Shown here one piece after another: positions 56,813-64,000 of a stretch of DNA of 64,000 nucleotides; within the stretch, counting starts at the first letter, position 1, and every line of letters begins with the position of its first letter. The position numbers were made by a program, and so were the translations under genes. The DNA lies in NCBI RefSeq assembly GCF_001421715.1, contig NZ_LMKP01000012.1, forward strand, positions 42,501-106,500, given 5' to 3'. The stretch comes from Sphingomonas sp. Leaf22 (GTDB lineage Bacteria; Pseudomonadota; Alphaproteobacteria; Sphingomonadales; Sphingomonadaceae). The notes beneath the pieces are model-generated. The model had not been told where the DNA came from, did not search any database, and saw nothing but the letters and a program-made list of their open reading frames with translations.

Positions 56813-58027
56813 TCAGGCCGTGGGGCGGATGCCCTGCGGCTGGTCGAGCAAGCCGGCGAAGAACGACGTCGCCGCCACCTGCACGCCCAGACAGCCGAGC
56901 AGCATCGACGGGATCGTCAACCGCATCAGTTCGCCGGGCACCAGCGGCCCGAACCCGGCCTGCGCCCAGACCAGCGTCGCAGCGACCCCGCCGCCAAGTC
57001 CGGCGAGCAGCGACAGGCCGCCCAGGATGCAGCCGCGCTCGACGGTGAACCAGCCGCGCACGCGCGCCATGGCGCGGCTTTCCGGCCACATGCCGGTACG
57101 GATACCGAACAGCCGCGCCAGCACCGCCAGCCCGACCATCTGTGCCCCGATCAGCGCCGCCATCGTCGCAAAGATCATGGTGTGCGCGCCGAATTCGACG
57201 CCATTCACCGACACGTCGCCGGTGGCGAGCTGCGCGGTTACGGCAAGTCCGGTCAGCAACAGCGCCATCCCGGGATAGAAGAACAGAAAACGCGGCGCAT
57301 AGAGCAGCAGGAAGCGCAGATGCCGCCACCCGTCGCGCCACGTGCGCAGATGCGGCGGACGCGACCGCCCGTCGGGGACCAGCGTCGTCGGCACCTCGGC
57401 GATGACGAGGCGCGCGATCGATGCCTTGACGACCATCTCGCTGGCGAACTCCATGCCCGGCGCGGTCAGGCCCAGTGCCAGCGCACGATCGCGGCGGAAC
57501 GCCCGCAGCCCGCAATGAAAATCGCCGACCGGCGTCCCGAAGAACGCGCGACCGAGCAGGCTCAGCACCGGATTGCCTAGGAAACGGTGCAGCACCGGCA
57601 TCGCCCCTGGCGCGATCCCGCCCTGGAACCGGTTGCCCATCACCAGATCGGCACCCTCGCGCAGCCGCTCGACGAACGGCAACAAACTGCCGAAGTCATA
57701 ACTGTCATCGGCATCGCCCATGGCAACATATTGCCCCCGCGCCGCTTCAATGCCACCGGCCAGCGCCGCGCCATAGCCGCGTACCGGAATGGCGACGATG
57801 CGAGCGCCCAGCGCGTTGGCGATTTGCTGCGACCCGTCGGTCGACCCGTTGTCGGCGACGATCACTTCGCCGGCAATGCCGTGCCGGTCGAGGAACGCCC
57901 GCGCCTTCTTGATGCAGATGCCGAGCGTTTCCGCCTCGTTGAGACAGGGCATGACGATCGACAGTTCGACGCGCCCGGCGGGCGGTTCCGGTTCGTGATC
58001 GAATTGGGCAAGGCGGACGGCGGACAT
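56813..58027 (-). CDS. Family 2 glycosyltransferase with C-terminal membrane helices (polyprenol-phosphate sugar synthase-like)
   Basis: Protein of 404 residues. GT2 domain (about 18-230): SIVMPCLNEAETLGICIKK, VIVADNGSTDGSQQIA and the metal site AMGDADDSYDF. Four membrane helices follow (about 245-400). This layout matches dolichyl/polyprenyl-phosphate mannose or glucose synthases. Start at 58027 has GGAG six bases upstream. It is divergent from two large membrane proteins that could use its product. Confidence 0.9.
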   Translation of the reverse strand: MSAVRLAQFDHEPEPPAGRVELSIVMPCLNEAETLGICIKKARAFLDRHGIAGEVIVADNGSTDGSQQIANALGARIVAIPVRGYGAALAGGIEAARGQYVAMGDADDSYDFGSLLPFVERLREGADLVMGNRFQGGIAPGAMPVLHRFLGNPVLSLLGRAFFGTPVGDFHCGLRAFRRDRALALGLTAPGMEFASEMVVKASIARLVIAEVPTTLVPDGRSRPPHLRTWRDGWRHLRFLLLYAPRFLFFYPGMALLLTGLAVTAQLATGDVSVNGVEFGAHTMIFATMAALIGAQMVGLAVLARLFGIRTGMWPESRAMARVRGWFTVERGCILGGLSLLAGLGGGVAATLVWAQAGFGPLVPGELMRLTIPSMLLGCLGVQVAATSFFAGLLDQPQGIRPTA

Positions 58028-58129
58028 CGGGCGCTCCATGCGGCGAGTTGCCCGACGATGCGCCGGCAGGAACGAAGAGTCCGTTAACGCTACACGCTAA
58101 ATTAAGCATGTTCGGGGCATTGGCGGGAC

Positions 58130-59920
58130 ATGACGTCCGTCGCCTCACCATCGTTACGCCCTGCGCCGGCGTGGCTGCCGACCCTGCTGGCCGCTGGCCT
58201 TGCCGTGATCCTGACCGCGGTCTGGACGGTGAACGATTGGGCGGCGTTGCGGCTGCTGCGCCTGCCCGACAATGACGACATGATGCGGCTGGCTGAGATA
58301 CGCGACTGGATCGGTGGGCAGTCGCTCAACGACCTGATGCAATATCGGCTGGGTCCGCCGGGCGGCGCGCCGATGCACTGGTCGCGGCTGGCCGATGCGG
58401 TACCAGCGGGCATCGTCCTCATGCTGACGCCTCGGCTGGGAACCCATGCCGCCGAACTGGCGGCGGTCGTGGCGTCGCCGGCGCTGCTGTTCTTCCTCTA
58501 CCTGCTGCTCGCCGGGCGGATCGCCGACATTGTCGGCGGCGGCCGGGTGACACCCGTCGCGATCATTCTTGCCGCGCTCGCCTTTCCGACGATCAGCCTG
58601 TTCATACCGGGCCGGATCGATCACCATGCGTTGCAGATCGTGCTGCTGTTCGCACTGGTCGCCGGACTGGTACGCGCGCCGTCCGGGGCGGTCGGCGCGG
58701 CGATGGGGGTGCTGGCGGCACTGAGCCTCGCGATCGGTCTCGAAGCGGCCCCCGAACTCATCGCGGTCATGGTCGCGCTCGGCTGGTGCTGGATGGGCGG
58801 CGAGCGACGCGAGAATGCGCGGGCGGCGGGGTTTGGCGTCGGCCTGCTGGCAACGACGGGGTTCATGCTCTCCTTCCTGCATCCCGACGCTTGGCCGCGG
58901 GCGTGGTGCGACGGCTTCACCGCCGCCTCGACCAGCGCGACCCTTGCGTTGGGCGCGGGCTGGGTCGCGCTGGGAGTGATGGGAGCGCGCCTGCAATCGT
59001 ACCGGTCGCGCCTGATCGCGGCAGCGGCGGTCGGTGGGGCCATCGCCTTGTCGGCCTCCCAGACCTCGCTGGTCTGCATCGCCGGCCCCTATGACGCGCT
59101 CCACCCGTTCCTGAAACAGGCATGGATGGCGAATGTCGCTGAGGCGCGCGGGCTGTTCTTCGACCAGAATTCGCCCGGCATCGTCGTCGCGTTCGGCATG
59201 CTGTCGGCCATCGGGACCGTCGTCGCCGCGATCGACGCGGTCCGCACGCGCGATCGATCACGCATCGCGCTGGCGATGGTCCTCGGCATCAGCCTCGTCG
59301 CGGCAGTCGCACAGGTTCGCGTCACTTATATTCTCGCCGGCATGGCGACGGTGCCGATCGCGCTACGCATCGCCGCCCTCGATCCTGCGACACAGGCGCT
59401 GCGGCGGCTGCGATGGTGGGCGCTGGGTGCCGGCATGGTCTGGTATCTCGTCGGCAGCGTGGTCGATACCGGCCTTGGCCAGTCGGAGAAGGCGGCACGG
59501 CGCGTCTATGCCGATTGCATCCGCGCGGCACCGTTCATGGCGGTCGGCCGACAACCAACCGGGACGCTCATGGCACCGATCAACGACGGTGCCTATTTCA
59601 TCGGATTGACGCCGCACCACGTCGTGGCCGCGCCCTATCACCGCAACAACGCCGGCAATCTGGCCTCCTATCGCTTCTTCCTCGCGACGCCCGAACGGGC
59701 ACAGGCGATCGCGCGGCAATGGGCGGTCGATTACGTCGCGGTCTGCCCAGGCGACCTGCGCGAGCGCAATATCGAGGCGCTCCGCACCGGCAGCCTGATC
59801 GACGCATTGCAGCGCGGCGGCACGCCCGACTGGCTGGTCCCAATCGCGACCGGCGGGTCGCTGCGCGCCTTTCGCGTGCGGCCACCGCAACGCTTGTCGA
59901 AAGGGGCCGGCCACGCCTAA
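58130..59920 (+). CDS. Polytopic membrane protein, GT-C/STT3-like, unknown function
   Basis: Protein of 596 residues with about twelve helices and a C-terminal periplasmic-looking domain (about 470-596) containing VYADCIRAAP and CPGDLRERN. The first loop holds LPDNDDMMRLAEIRDW (acidic pair at residues 47-50) and PMHWSRLADAVPAG; a second loop has PGRIDHHALQIVLL. An acidic motif in the first extracytoplasmic loop is the catalytic feature of GT-C glycosyltransferases and oligosaccharyltransferases. The exact family is not known to me. Confidence 0.65.
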   Translation: MTSVASPSLRPAPAWLPTLLAAGLAVILTAVWTVNDWAALRLLRLPDNDDMMRLAEIRDWIGGQSLNDLMQYRLGPPGGAPMHWSRLADAVPAGIVLMLTPRLGTHAAELAAVVASPALLFFLYLLLAGRIADIVGGGRVTPVAIILAALAFPTISLFIPGRIDHHALQIVLLFALVAGLVRAPSGAVGAAMGVLAALSLAIGLEAAPELIAVMVALGWCWMGGERRENARAAGFGVGLLATTGFMLSFLHPDAWPRAWCDGFTAASTSATLALGAGWVALGVMGARLQSYRSRLIAAAAVGGAIALSASQTSLVCIAGPYDALHPFLKQAWMANVAEARGLFFDQNSPGIVVAFGMLSAIGTVVAAIDAVRTRDRSRIALAMVLGISLVAAVAQVRVTYILAGMATVPIALRIAALDPATQALRRLRWWALGAGMVWYLVGSVVDTGLGQSEKAARRVYADCIRAAPFMAVGRQPTGTLMAPINDGAYFIGLTPHHVVAAPYHRNNAGNLASYRFFLATPERAQAIARQWAVDYVAVCPGDLRERNIEALRTGSLIDALQRGGTPDWLVPIATGGSLRAFRVRPPQRLSKGAGHA

Positions 59921-59929
59921 AAGCGGGCG

Positions 59930-61570
59930 ATGCAGGGGGATCGACTTTACTGGTGGCAGACGCGGTGGTTCGTCGCGCTCATGGCGGTGCTGGCGGCGGT
60001 GCCGCTGCTGTGGCCCGATGTTCCGCCGATGGTCGACCTGCCCGGTCATATGGGGCGATATCGCGTCCAGCAACTGTGGGACACCGGACAGGCACCCTGG
60101 TTTCACGACTGGTATAATTTCGACTGGAGCCTGATCGGCAATCTCGGCGTCGACCTGCTCGTCTGGCTGTTCGAACCGCTGCTCGGCCTCGAACCGACCG
60201 TCAAGCTCATCATCCTCGCCATCCCGCCACTGACCGCCATCGGGCTGTTGTGGATCGCGCGCGAGGTGCATGGCCGCATTCCGGCCACCGCGCTGTTCGC
60301 GCTGCCGATCGTCTACAGCTTTCCGCTGCATTTCGGATTCGCCAATTTCGCGCTGTCAATGGCGCTGGCGCTCAACGCCTTCGCACTGTGGCTGCGGCTG
60401 GGGCGGCAGGGGCGGCTGCTGCTGCGCGGGATCGTGTTCGTGCCGATCGCCGGACTGGTCTGGCTGACCCATACGTTCGGCTGGGGGACATTGGGCGTGC
60501 TCGCCGCATCGGCCGAACTGATCCGCGAGCATGACAAGCGGCGCAACTGGTTCGCCGCCGCCTTCCATGCCGGACTCCACTGCCTCGTCCTCGCGCCCCC
60601 GGCGCTGCTGATGCTGTTGTGGCGGTCGGGCGGGCATGTCGGCGGGCAGACCGCCGACTGGTTCAACTGGCGCGCGAAGATGTTGTGGCTGACCATGACG
60701 TTGCGCGACCGGTGGCAGCTCTACGACCTTGCCTCGGTCGCGGTCTTCTATCTCGTGCTGTTCAAGGGGGTGCGCGATCCCAATATCGGCTATTCGCGCA
60801 ATCTGGGCCTGTCGGCGCTGTTCCTGATCGCGGTCTATGTCCTGTTGCCGCGCATCGTGTTCGGGTCGGCCTATGCCGACATGCGGCTGGTCCCGTATCT
60901 GTTCGGTATCTGCCTGATCGCGCTCCGGCCCAAGCCGGGCCTGTCGATCCGCCGTGCCGGGGTGCTGGCGGCGATCGGGCTGGCCATCTTCGTCGCCCGG
61001 ATCGGCGCGACCACCGCGAGCTTCTGGCTGTACGACCGCGCGTACGACCGCGAACTGGCCGCGCTCGACCATGTGCCGATCGGTGCGCGGCTGGTCACTT
61101 TCGTCGGGGAGACCTGCTACAACGAATGGCGCATGACCCGGCTGCAACATCTCCCTGGCATGGCGCTGACCCGGCGGCTGGCCTATGCCAACGATCAATG
61201 GTCGATGGCCGGCGGGCAGTTGCTGACGGTGCGCTATTTCCCGGCGCGCGGCTTTTCGCACGATCCGTCCGAACTGGTCACCGACGTCAAATGCCCGCGC
61301 GAATATTGGCGGCCGATCGCCGGCGCGCTCTACAAATTCCCGCGCGACGCGTTCGACTATGTCTGGCTGATCCGCCCGCCCACCTATGACCGGCGGCTGG
61401 AACAGGGCTTGATCCCGGTCTGGCGCAATGGCAGCAGCGCGCTGTTCCGGATCGACCACCGCATCCCGCCGCCGGTGCTGACATGGAGCGATCTGGGCAA
61501 TCGGCCGTTTGCCAAACCCCGCCGCCGCCCGTCGCGCCAGATGGCGGCGCGCGACACCATCGTCCGGTAA
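59930..61570 (+). CDS. Polytopic membrane protein, possible GT-C enzyme
   Basis: Protein of 546 residues with about ten to eleven helices. First loop contains DVPPMVDLPGHMGRYRVQ (acidic and histidine residues about 30-45). Later loops hold HDWYNFDWSLIGNLGVD and a soluble C-terminal part (about 380-546) with TFVGETCYNEWRMTR and FPRDAFDYVWLI. Nine bases after the previous gene, so co-transcribed. No named family recognised; GT-C-like membership is inferred from topology and neighbours. Confidence 0.6.
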   Translation: MQGDRLYWWQTRWFVALMAVLAAVPLLWPDVPPMVDLPGHMGRYRVQQLWDTGQAPWFHDWYNFDWSLIGNLGVDLLVWLFEPLLGLEPTVKLIILAIPPLTAIGLLWIAREVHGRIPATALFALPIVYSFPLHFGFANFALSMALALNAFALWLRLGRQGRLLLRGIVFVPIAGLVWLTHTFGWGTLGVLAASAELIREHDKRRNWFAAAFHAGLHCLVLAPPALLMLLWRSGGHVGGQTADWFNWRAKMLWLTMTLRDRWQLYDLASVAVFYLVLFKGVRDPNIGYSRNLGLSALFLIAVYVLLPRIVFGSAYADMRLVPYLFGICLIALRPKPGLSIRRAGVLAAIGLAIFVARIGATTASFWLYDRAYDRELAALDHVPIGARLVTFVGETCYNEWRMTRLQHLPGMALTRRLAYANDQWSMAGGQLLTVRYFPARGFSHDPSELVTDVKCPREYWRPIAGALYKFPRDAFDYVWLIRPPTYDRRLEQGLIPVWRNGSSALFRIDHRIPPPVLTWSDLGNRPFAKPRRRPSRQMAARDTIVR

Positions 61571-61582
61571 AGGAGACGCTTC

Positions 61583-61900
61583 ATGGACTTTCTCAACAAC
61601 GCGCTGAACCTTGCCGGTCGCTTCGACCTGCCCGCCATTGCCGAAAAGGCCGGCATCACCCCCGAACAGGTGCAGACGGTCATCGGCCTGCTCGGCAAGT
61701 TCGCCGGCCATGTCGACCCGGCACAGGACGCCGCCGACCATAGCGGCGTATCGCGTCATCAGATCGAGGCGATCCTGTCCGAAATCGGCGGAGCCGACGC
61801 GCTGGGACAGGTCGCGCAGGCATTCGGGTTCGACATCGATGCAAAGGGCGGTGCCGGTGATGTGCTCGGCAATCTCGGCGGGATGTTCGGGCGGAAGTAA
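61583..61900 (+). CDS. Small hypothetical protein (105 residues)
   Basis: An AAAGGAG lies nine bases upstream of the ATG. The sequence has two short related helical segments, LPAIAEKAGITPEQVQTVIGLL and SGVSRHQIEAILSEIGG, and ends in a glycine-rich tail LGNLGGMFGRK. This recalls small DUF937/YidB-like proteins, but the match is not firm. It lies 12 bases after the GT-C-like gene and is probably in the same operon. Confidence 0.65.
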   Translation: MDFLNNALNLAGRFDLPAIAEKAGITPEQVQTVIGLLGKFAGHVDPAQDAADHSGVSRHQIEAILSEIGGADALGQVAQAFGFDIDAKGGAGDVLGNLGGMFGRK

Positions 61901-61929
61901 ACTCAAAGCCCGATTCATCCGACTGAACA

Positions 61930-62013
61930 CGTTGCCCCAGCGCAGGCCGGGGCCTCTTGCGGCTCCTGCCGCGTGCCGTCACCGGGAGATCCCAGCCTGC
62001 GCTGGGATGACGT
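61930..62013. repeat. Palindromic repeat, divergent family A variant
   Basis: CGTTGCCCCAGCGCAGGCCGGGGCCTC on the left and GATCCCAGCCTGCGCTGGGATGACG on the right share the GCGCAGG/CCTGCGC core with family A but with CCCAG in place of CCCCG. Lies between convergent genes. Confidence 0.7.
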
Positions 62014-62038
62014 CCGATCCAATGTTGGTAGATCAGGC

Positions 62039-63169
62039 TTACCCCCGCTTGAACGGGGTCATCTCGCCCAGATATTCCTGTTCCTGCCCGATCGCCGCGC
62101 GCTCGCGCTCGACGAATTCGGCGACCGCGCGGTGGAAACCGGGGTCGGGCAGGAAATGCGCCGACCACGTCGTAACCGGAACATAGCCACGCGCCAGCTT
62201 GTGCTCGCCCTGCGCCCCCGCCTCGACCCGCTGCAACCGCCGCGCGATCGCGGCGTCGATCGCCTGATAATAGCATAGCTCGAAATGGAGGAACGGCACC
62301 TCCTCCACCGCGCCCCAATAGCGCCCGTACAGCGCATCGCCGCCGATCAGGTTCAGCGCGCCCGCGATCGGCCGTCCGTCGCGTTCGGCGAGGATCAGCA
62401 GGACGTCGTCGCCCATTACCTCCGACAACAGTGGAAAGAAGCTGCGCGTCAGGTACGGCCGTCCCCATTTGCGGTTCCCGGTGTCCTGATAGAACGCCCA
62501 GAACGCATCCCAATGCTCCGGCCGGATGTCACGCCCGGTCAGGTGCCGCACGGTCAGCCCGTCGAGCGCCGCCGCGCGTTCCTTGCGGATCGCCTTGCGC
62601 TTGCGGCTGGCAAGGTCGTTCAGGAAATCGTCGAAGCCGTCATAGCCGCGGTTGGCCCAGTGAAACTGCGTGCCCGCCCGCGTCAGCCAGCCCGCTGCCT
62701 GAAACGCCGGCAATTGCGCTTCGTCGACGAACGTCGCGTGCGCCGACGACAGCCCGTTCTGCCGCACCACCGCCTCAACCGCGGCGATCAGCGCCGATGC
62801 CTGCGCCGGATCGCGCAGCAGCAGCCGGGGGCCGGGCACCGGGGTGAAGGGCACCGCAATCTGCAGCTTGGGATAATAATCGCCGCCGGCCCGCTCCCAC
62901 GCATCGGCCCATGCGTGATCGAACACATATTCGCCCTGGCTGTGCGACTTGGCATAGGCCGGCGCGATCGCGACCGGCACGCCGTCGGCATCGTCGACGA
63001 TGATCGGCAGCGGCTGCCACCCCGACCGTCCGCCGACGCTGCCCGATTGTTCGAGCGCCGACAGAAAGGCGTGGGACAGGAACGGATTGCCCTTGCCCGC
63101 GCAGGCGTCCCACTGGTCGGCGGGAACGGCGCGGACGCCCTCGGCGATGCGGGCGGTGATGGTCGTCAC
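62039..63169 (-). CDS. FemAB-like/GNAT-type acyltransferase (COG3146)
   Basis: Protein of 376 residues; GTG start taken from the conserved N-terminus (VTTITARIAEGVRAVPADQWDAC). GNPFLSHAFLSALEQSGSVGGRSGW, FWAFYQDTGNRKWGRPYLTRSFF and ALNLIGGDALYGRYWG are the hallmarks of this uncharacterised family, annotated as peptidoglycan-biosynthesis or GNAT protein. The C-terminal fold is acetyltransferase-like. Substrate unknown. Confidence 0.85.
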   Translation of the reverse strand: MTTITARIAEGVRAVPADQWDACAGKGNPFLSHAFLSALEQSGSVGGRSGWQPLPIIVDDADGVPVAIAPAYAKSHSQGEYVFDHAWADAWERAGGDYYPKLQIAVPFTPVPGPRLLLRDPAQASALIAAVEAVVRQNGLSSAHATFVDEAQLPAFQAAGWLTRAGTQFHWANRGYDGFDDFLNDLASRKRKAIRKERAAALDGLTVRHLTGRDIRPEHWDAFWAFYQDTGNRKWGRPYLTRSFFPLLSEVMGDDVLLILAERDGRPIAGALNLIGGDALYGRYWGAVEEVPFLHFELCYYQAIDAAIARRLQRVEAGAQGEHKLARGYVPVTTWSAHFLPDPGFHRAVAEFVERERAAIGQEQEYLGEMTPFKRG

Positions 63170-63228
63170 ATGGGCAAAGATAGGGGGCGGGACGTTGCAG
63201 CGAAAGGTCGAACGTCTTCGCCCGCAAT

Positions 63229-63322
63229 CGTCATTCCCGCGCAGGCGGGAATCCATAGCCGCAATCTGTCGGATCGATCGACACGACAGCGTATCTGGAC
63301 CCCCGCCTGCGCGGGAACGACG
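63229..63322. repeat. Palindromic repeat family A, hybrid copy
   Basis: The left arm (63229-63257) is identical to the copy at 39310; the right arm (about 63295-63322) instead follows the CTGGACCCCCGCCTGCGCGG form of the copies at 2439 and 32378. So one unit combines both subtypes. Confidence 0.85.
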
Positions 63323-63330
63323 AACAAGGC

Positions 63331-64000
63331 CTACGCCTTCGTCACCTTCAATCCATCCCGGAACAGCAACTCGCGGCGCGGGACCGGAATTTCGATTCCG
63401 TTCTCCTTGAACAGATCCCACAACCGGTTGAGCACATCCGACCGGACATTGCCCACCCCCTGTTCGGGGTCGCTGATCCACGCCAGTATCTCATGCTCGA
63501 CCGCATAGTCGCCGTAGGAGATCAGCCAGACATTGGGCTTGGGGCTGCGCAATACGCGCGGGCTTTCGGTCGCGGCCTGCAACATCAGCTTTTGCGCCAG
63601 CCGCAAGTCGGTCTCGTATCCCACGCCCACCGGAATGCGGACCCGGACGTTGCGGTCGGAAAAGGACCAGTTCTCGACCTCCTGCGTCATCAGGTTTTCG
63701 TTGGGGATCAAATGCTCCTTGCCGTCGCGGGTGATGACCGACACCGCGCGCACGCCGATCTTGTTGACCCAGCCGAAGCTGTCGCCGACGACGATCACGT
63801 CGCCCGGCTTGATCGAGCGGTCCATCAACAGGATGATGCCCGCGATCAGATTGCCGACCGTCTTCTGCAACCCGAATCCGACCGCCAGGCCAAGGCCGCC
63901 GGAAAAGATCGCAAAGGTCGTCAGGTCGATGCCGAGCAGATCGATCCCGAAGAAGAACGCGGTGATGACCACCGCGATCGATGCCAGCTTCTGCGCCAGC
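63331..64000 (-). CDS. MscS-family mechanosensitive channel (5' part outside window)
   Basis: The reading frame runs off the right edge, so the N-terminus is missing; about 223 residues are visible. The pore helix SGGLGLAVGFGLQKTVGNLIAGI (rich in Gly/Ala) and the beta domain DVIVVGDSFGWVNKIGVRAVSVITRDGKEHLIPNENLM are typical of MscS, with the alpha/beta C-terminal domain following. It releases solutes on osmotic down-shock. Confidence 0.92.
   Translation of the reverse strand, partial: LAQKLASIAVVITAFFFGIDLLGIDLTTFAIFSGGLGLAVGFGLQKTVGNLIAGIILLMDRSIKPGDVIVVGDSFGWVNKIGVRAVSVITRDGKEHLIPNENLMTQEVENWSFSDRNVRVRIPVGVGYETDLRLAQKLMLQAATESPRVLRSPKPNVWLISYGDYAVEHEILAWISDPEQGVGNVRSDVLNRLWDLFKENGIEIPVPRRELLFRDGLKVTKA

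Overview
The window looks like a chromosomal segment of a GC-rich alphaproteobacterium of the order Sphingomonadales, most likely Sphingomonas or a close relative. The reasons are the crtY-crtI-crtB carotenoid cluster, the lptC-lptA-lptB-rpoN block, the dciA/DsbA/DsbA/smc block, the membrane-anchored cytochrome c, and several families of intergenic palindromes. No prophage, insertion sequence, plasmid function or CRISPR array was recognised. About 60 protein genes and one tRNA were found.

Layout. 1-1.5 kb: end of a Wzx-like flippase and a glycosyltransferase-like gene. 1.5-10.5 kb: housekeeping and stress genes (CBS protein, rpmG, GDT1-like membrane protein, dps, ATP-dependent DNA ligase, glutaminyl cyclase, glutathionyl-hydroquinone reductase type enzyme, an ArsR regulator divergent from a desaturase-like gene, VOC protein). 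10.6-16.7 kb: double cold-shock-domain protein with a glycine-rich arm, terC, RNase D, then the LPS transport genes and rpoN. 16.7-27.3 kb: nested repeats, GST, YdjM-like protein, the glutamate synthase operon gltD-(DUF2059)-gltB, uppP with an NDUFA9-like gene, and tRNA-Leu(CAG). 27.6-31.8 kb: a tripartite export operon (TolC, HlyD, ABC half-transporter) whose ATPase domain has lost every catalytic motif. 32-39.3 kb: a repeat-rich stretch, a MipA/OmpV porin, then the carotenoid region (DUF2141, sterol-desaturase-type hydroxylase, crtY, crtI, a LOG-family gene, crtB). 39.4-46.7 kb: AI-2E permease, TonB-dependent receptor, ThiE-like protein, YggS, HAD phosphatase, cytochrome c, prephenate dehydratase. 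46.7-55.3 kb: operon mutY-serine hydrolase-nudC divergent from dciA-dsbA-dsbA-smc. 55.6-64 kb: argG, a polyprenol-type GT2 divergent from two large GT-C-like membrane proteins, a small protein, a GNAT/FemAB-like protein and a partial MscS channel.

How genes work together. Many same-strand neighbours overlap by 1-4 bases (GTGA/ATGA junctions), which points to translational coupling: gltD-DUF2059-gltB, NDUFA9-like-uppP, crtY-crtI, LOG-crtB, mutY-hydrolase-nudC, HlyD-TolC. Lpt proteins move lipopolysaccharide, uppP recycles the C55 lipid carrier, and the GT2/GT-C group could decorate envelope molecules using polyprenyl-phosphate sugars. The crt genes make a beta-carotene backbone that the neighbouring di-iron hydroxylase may oxidise.

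The items most worth a second look are the export operon with a catalytically dead ABC domain, the DUF2059 gene embedded in the glutamate synthase operon, the LOG gene embedded in the carotenoid operon, the uncharacterised GT2/GT-C locus, the glycine-rich cold-shock protein, and at least six families of intergenic inverted repeats, some nested inside one another or flanked by their own inverted repeats.
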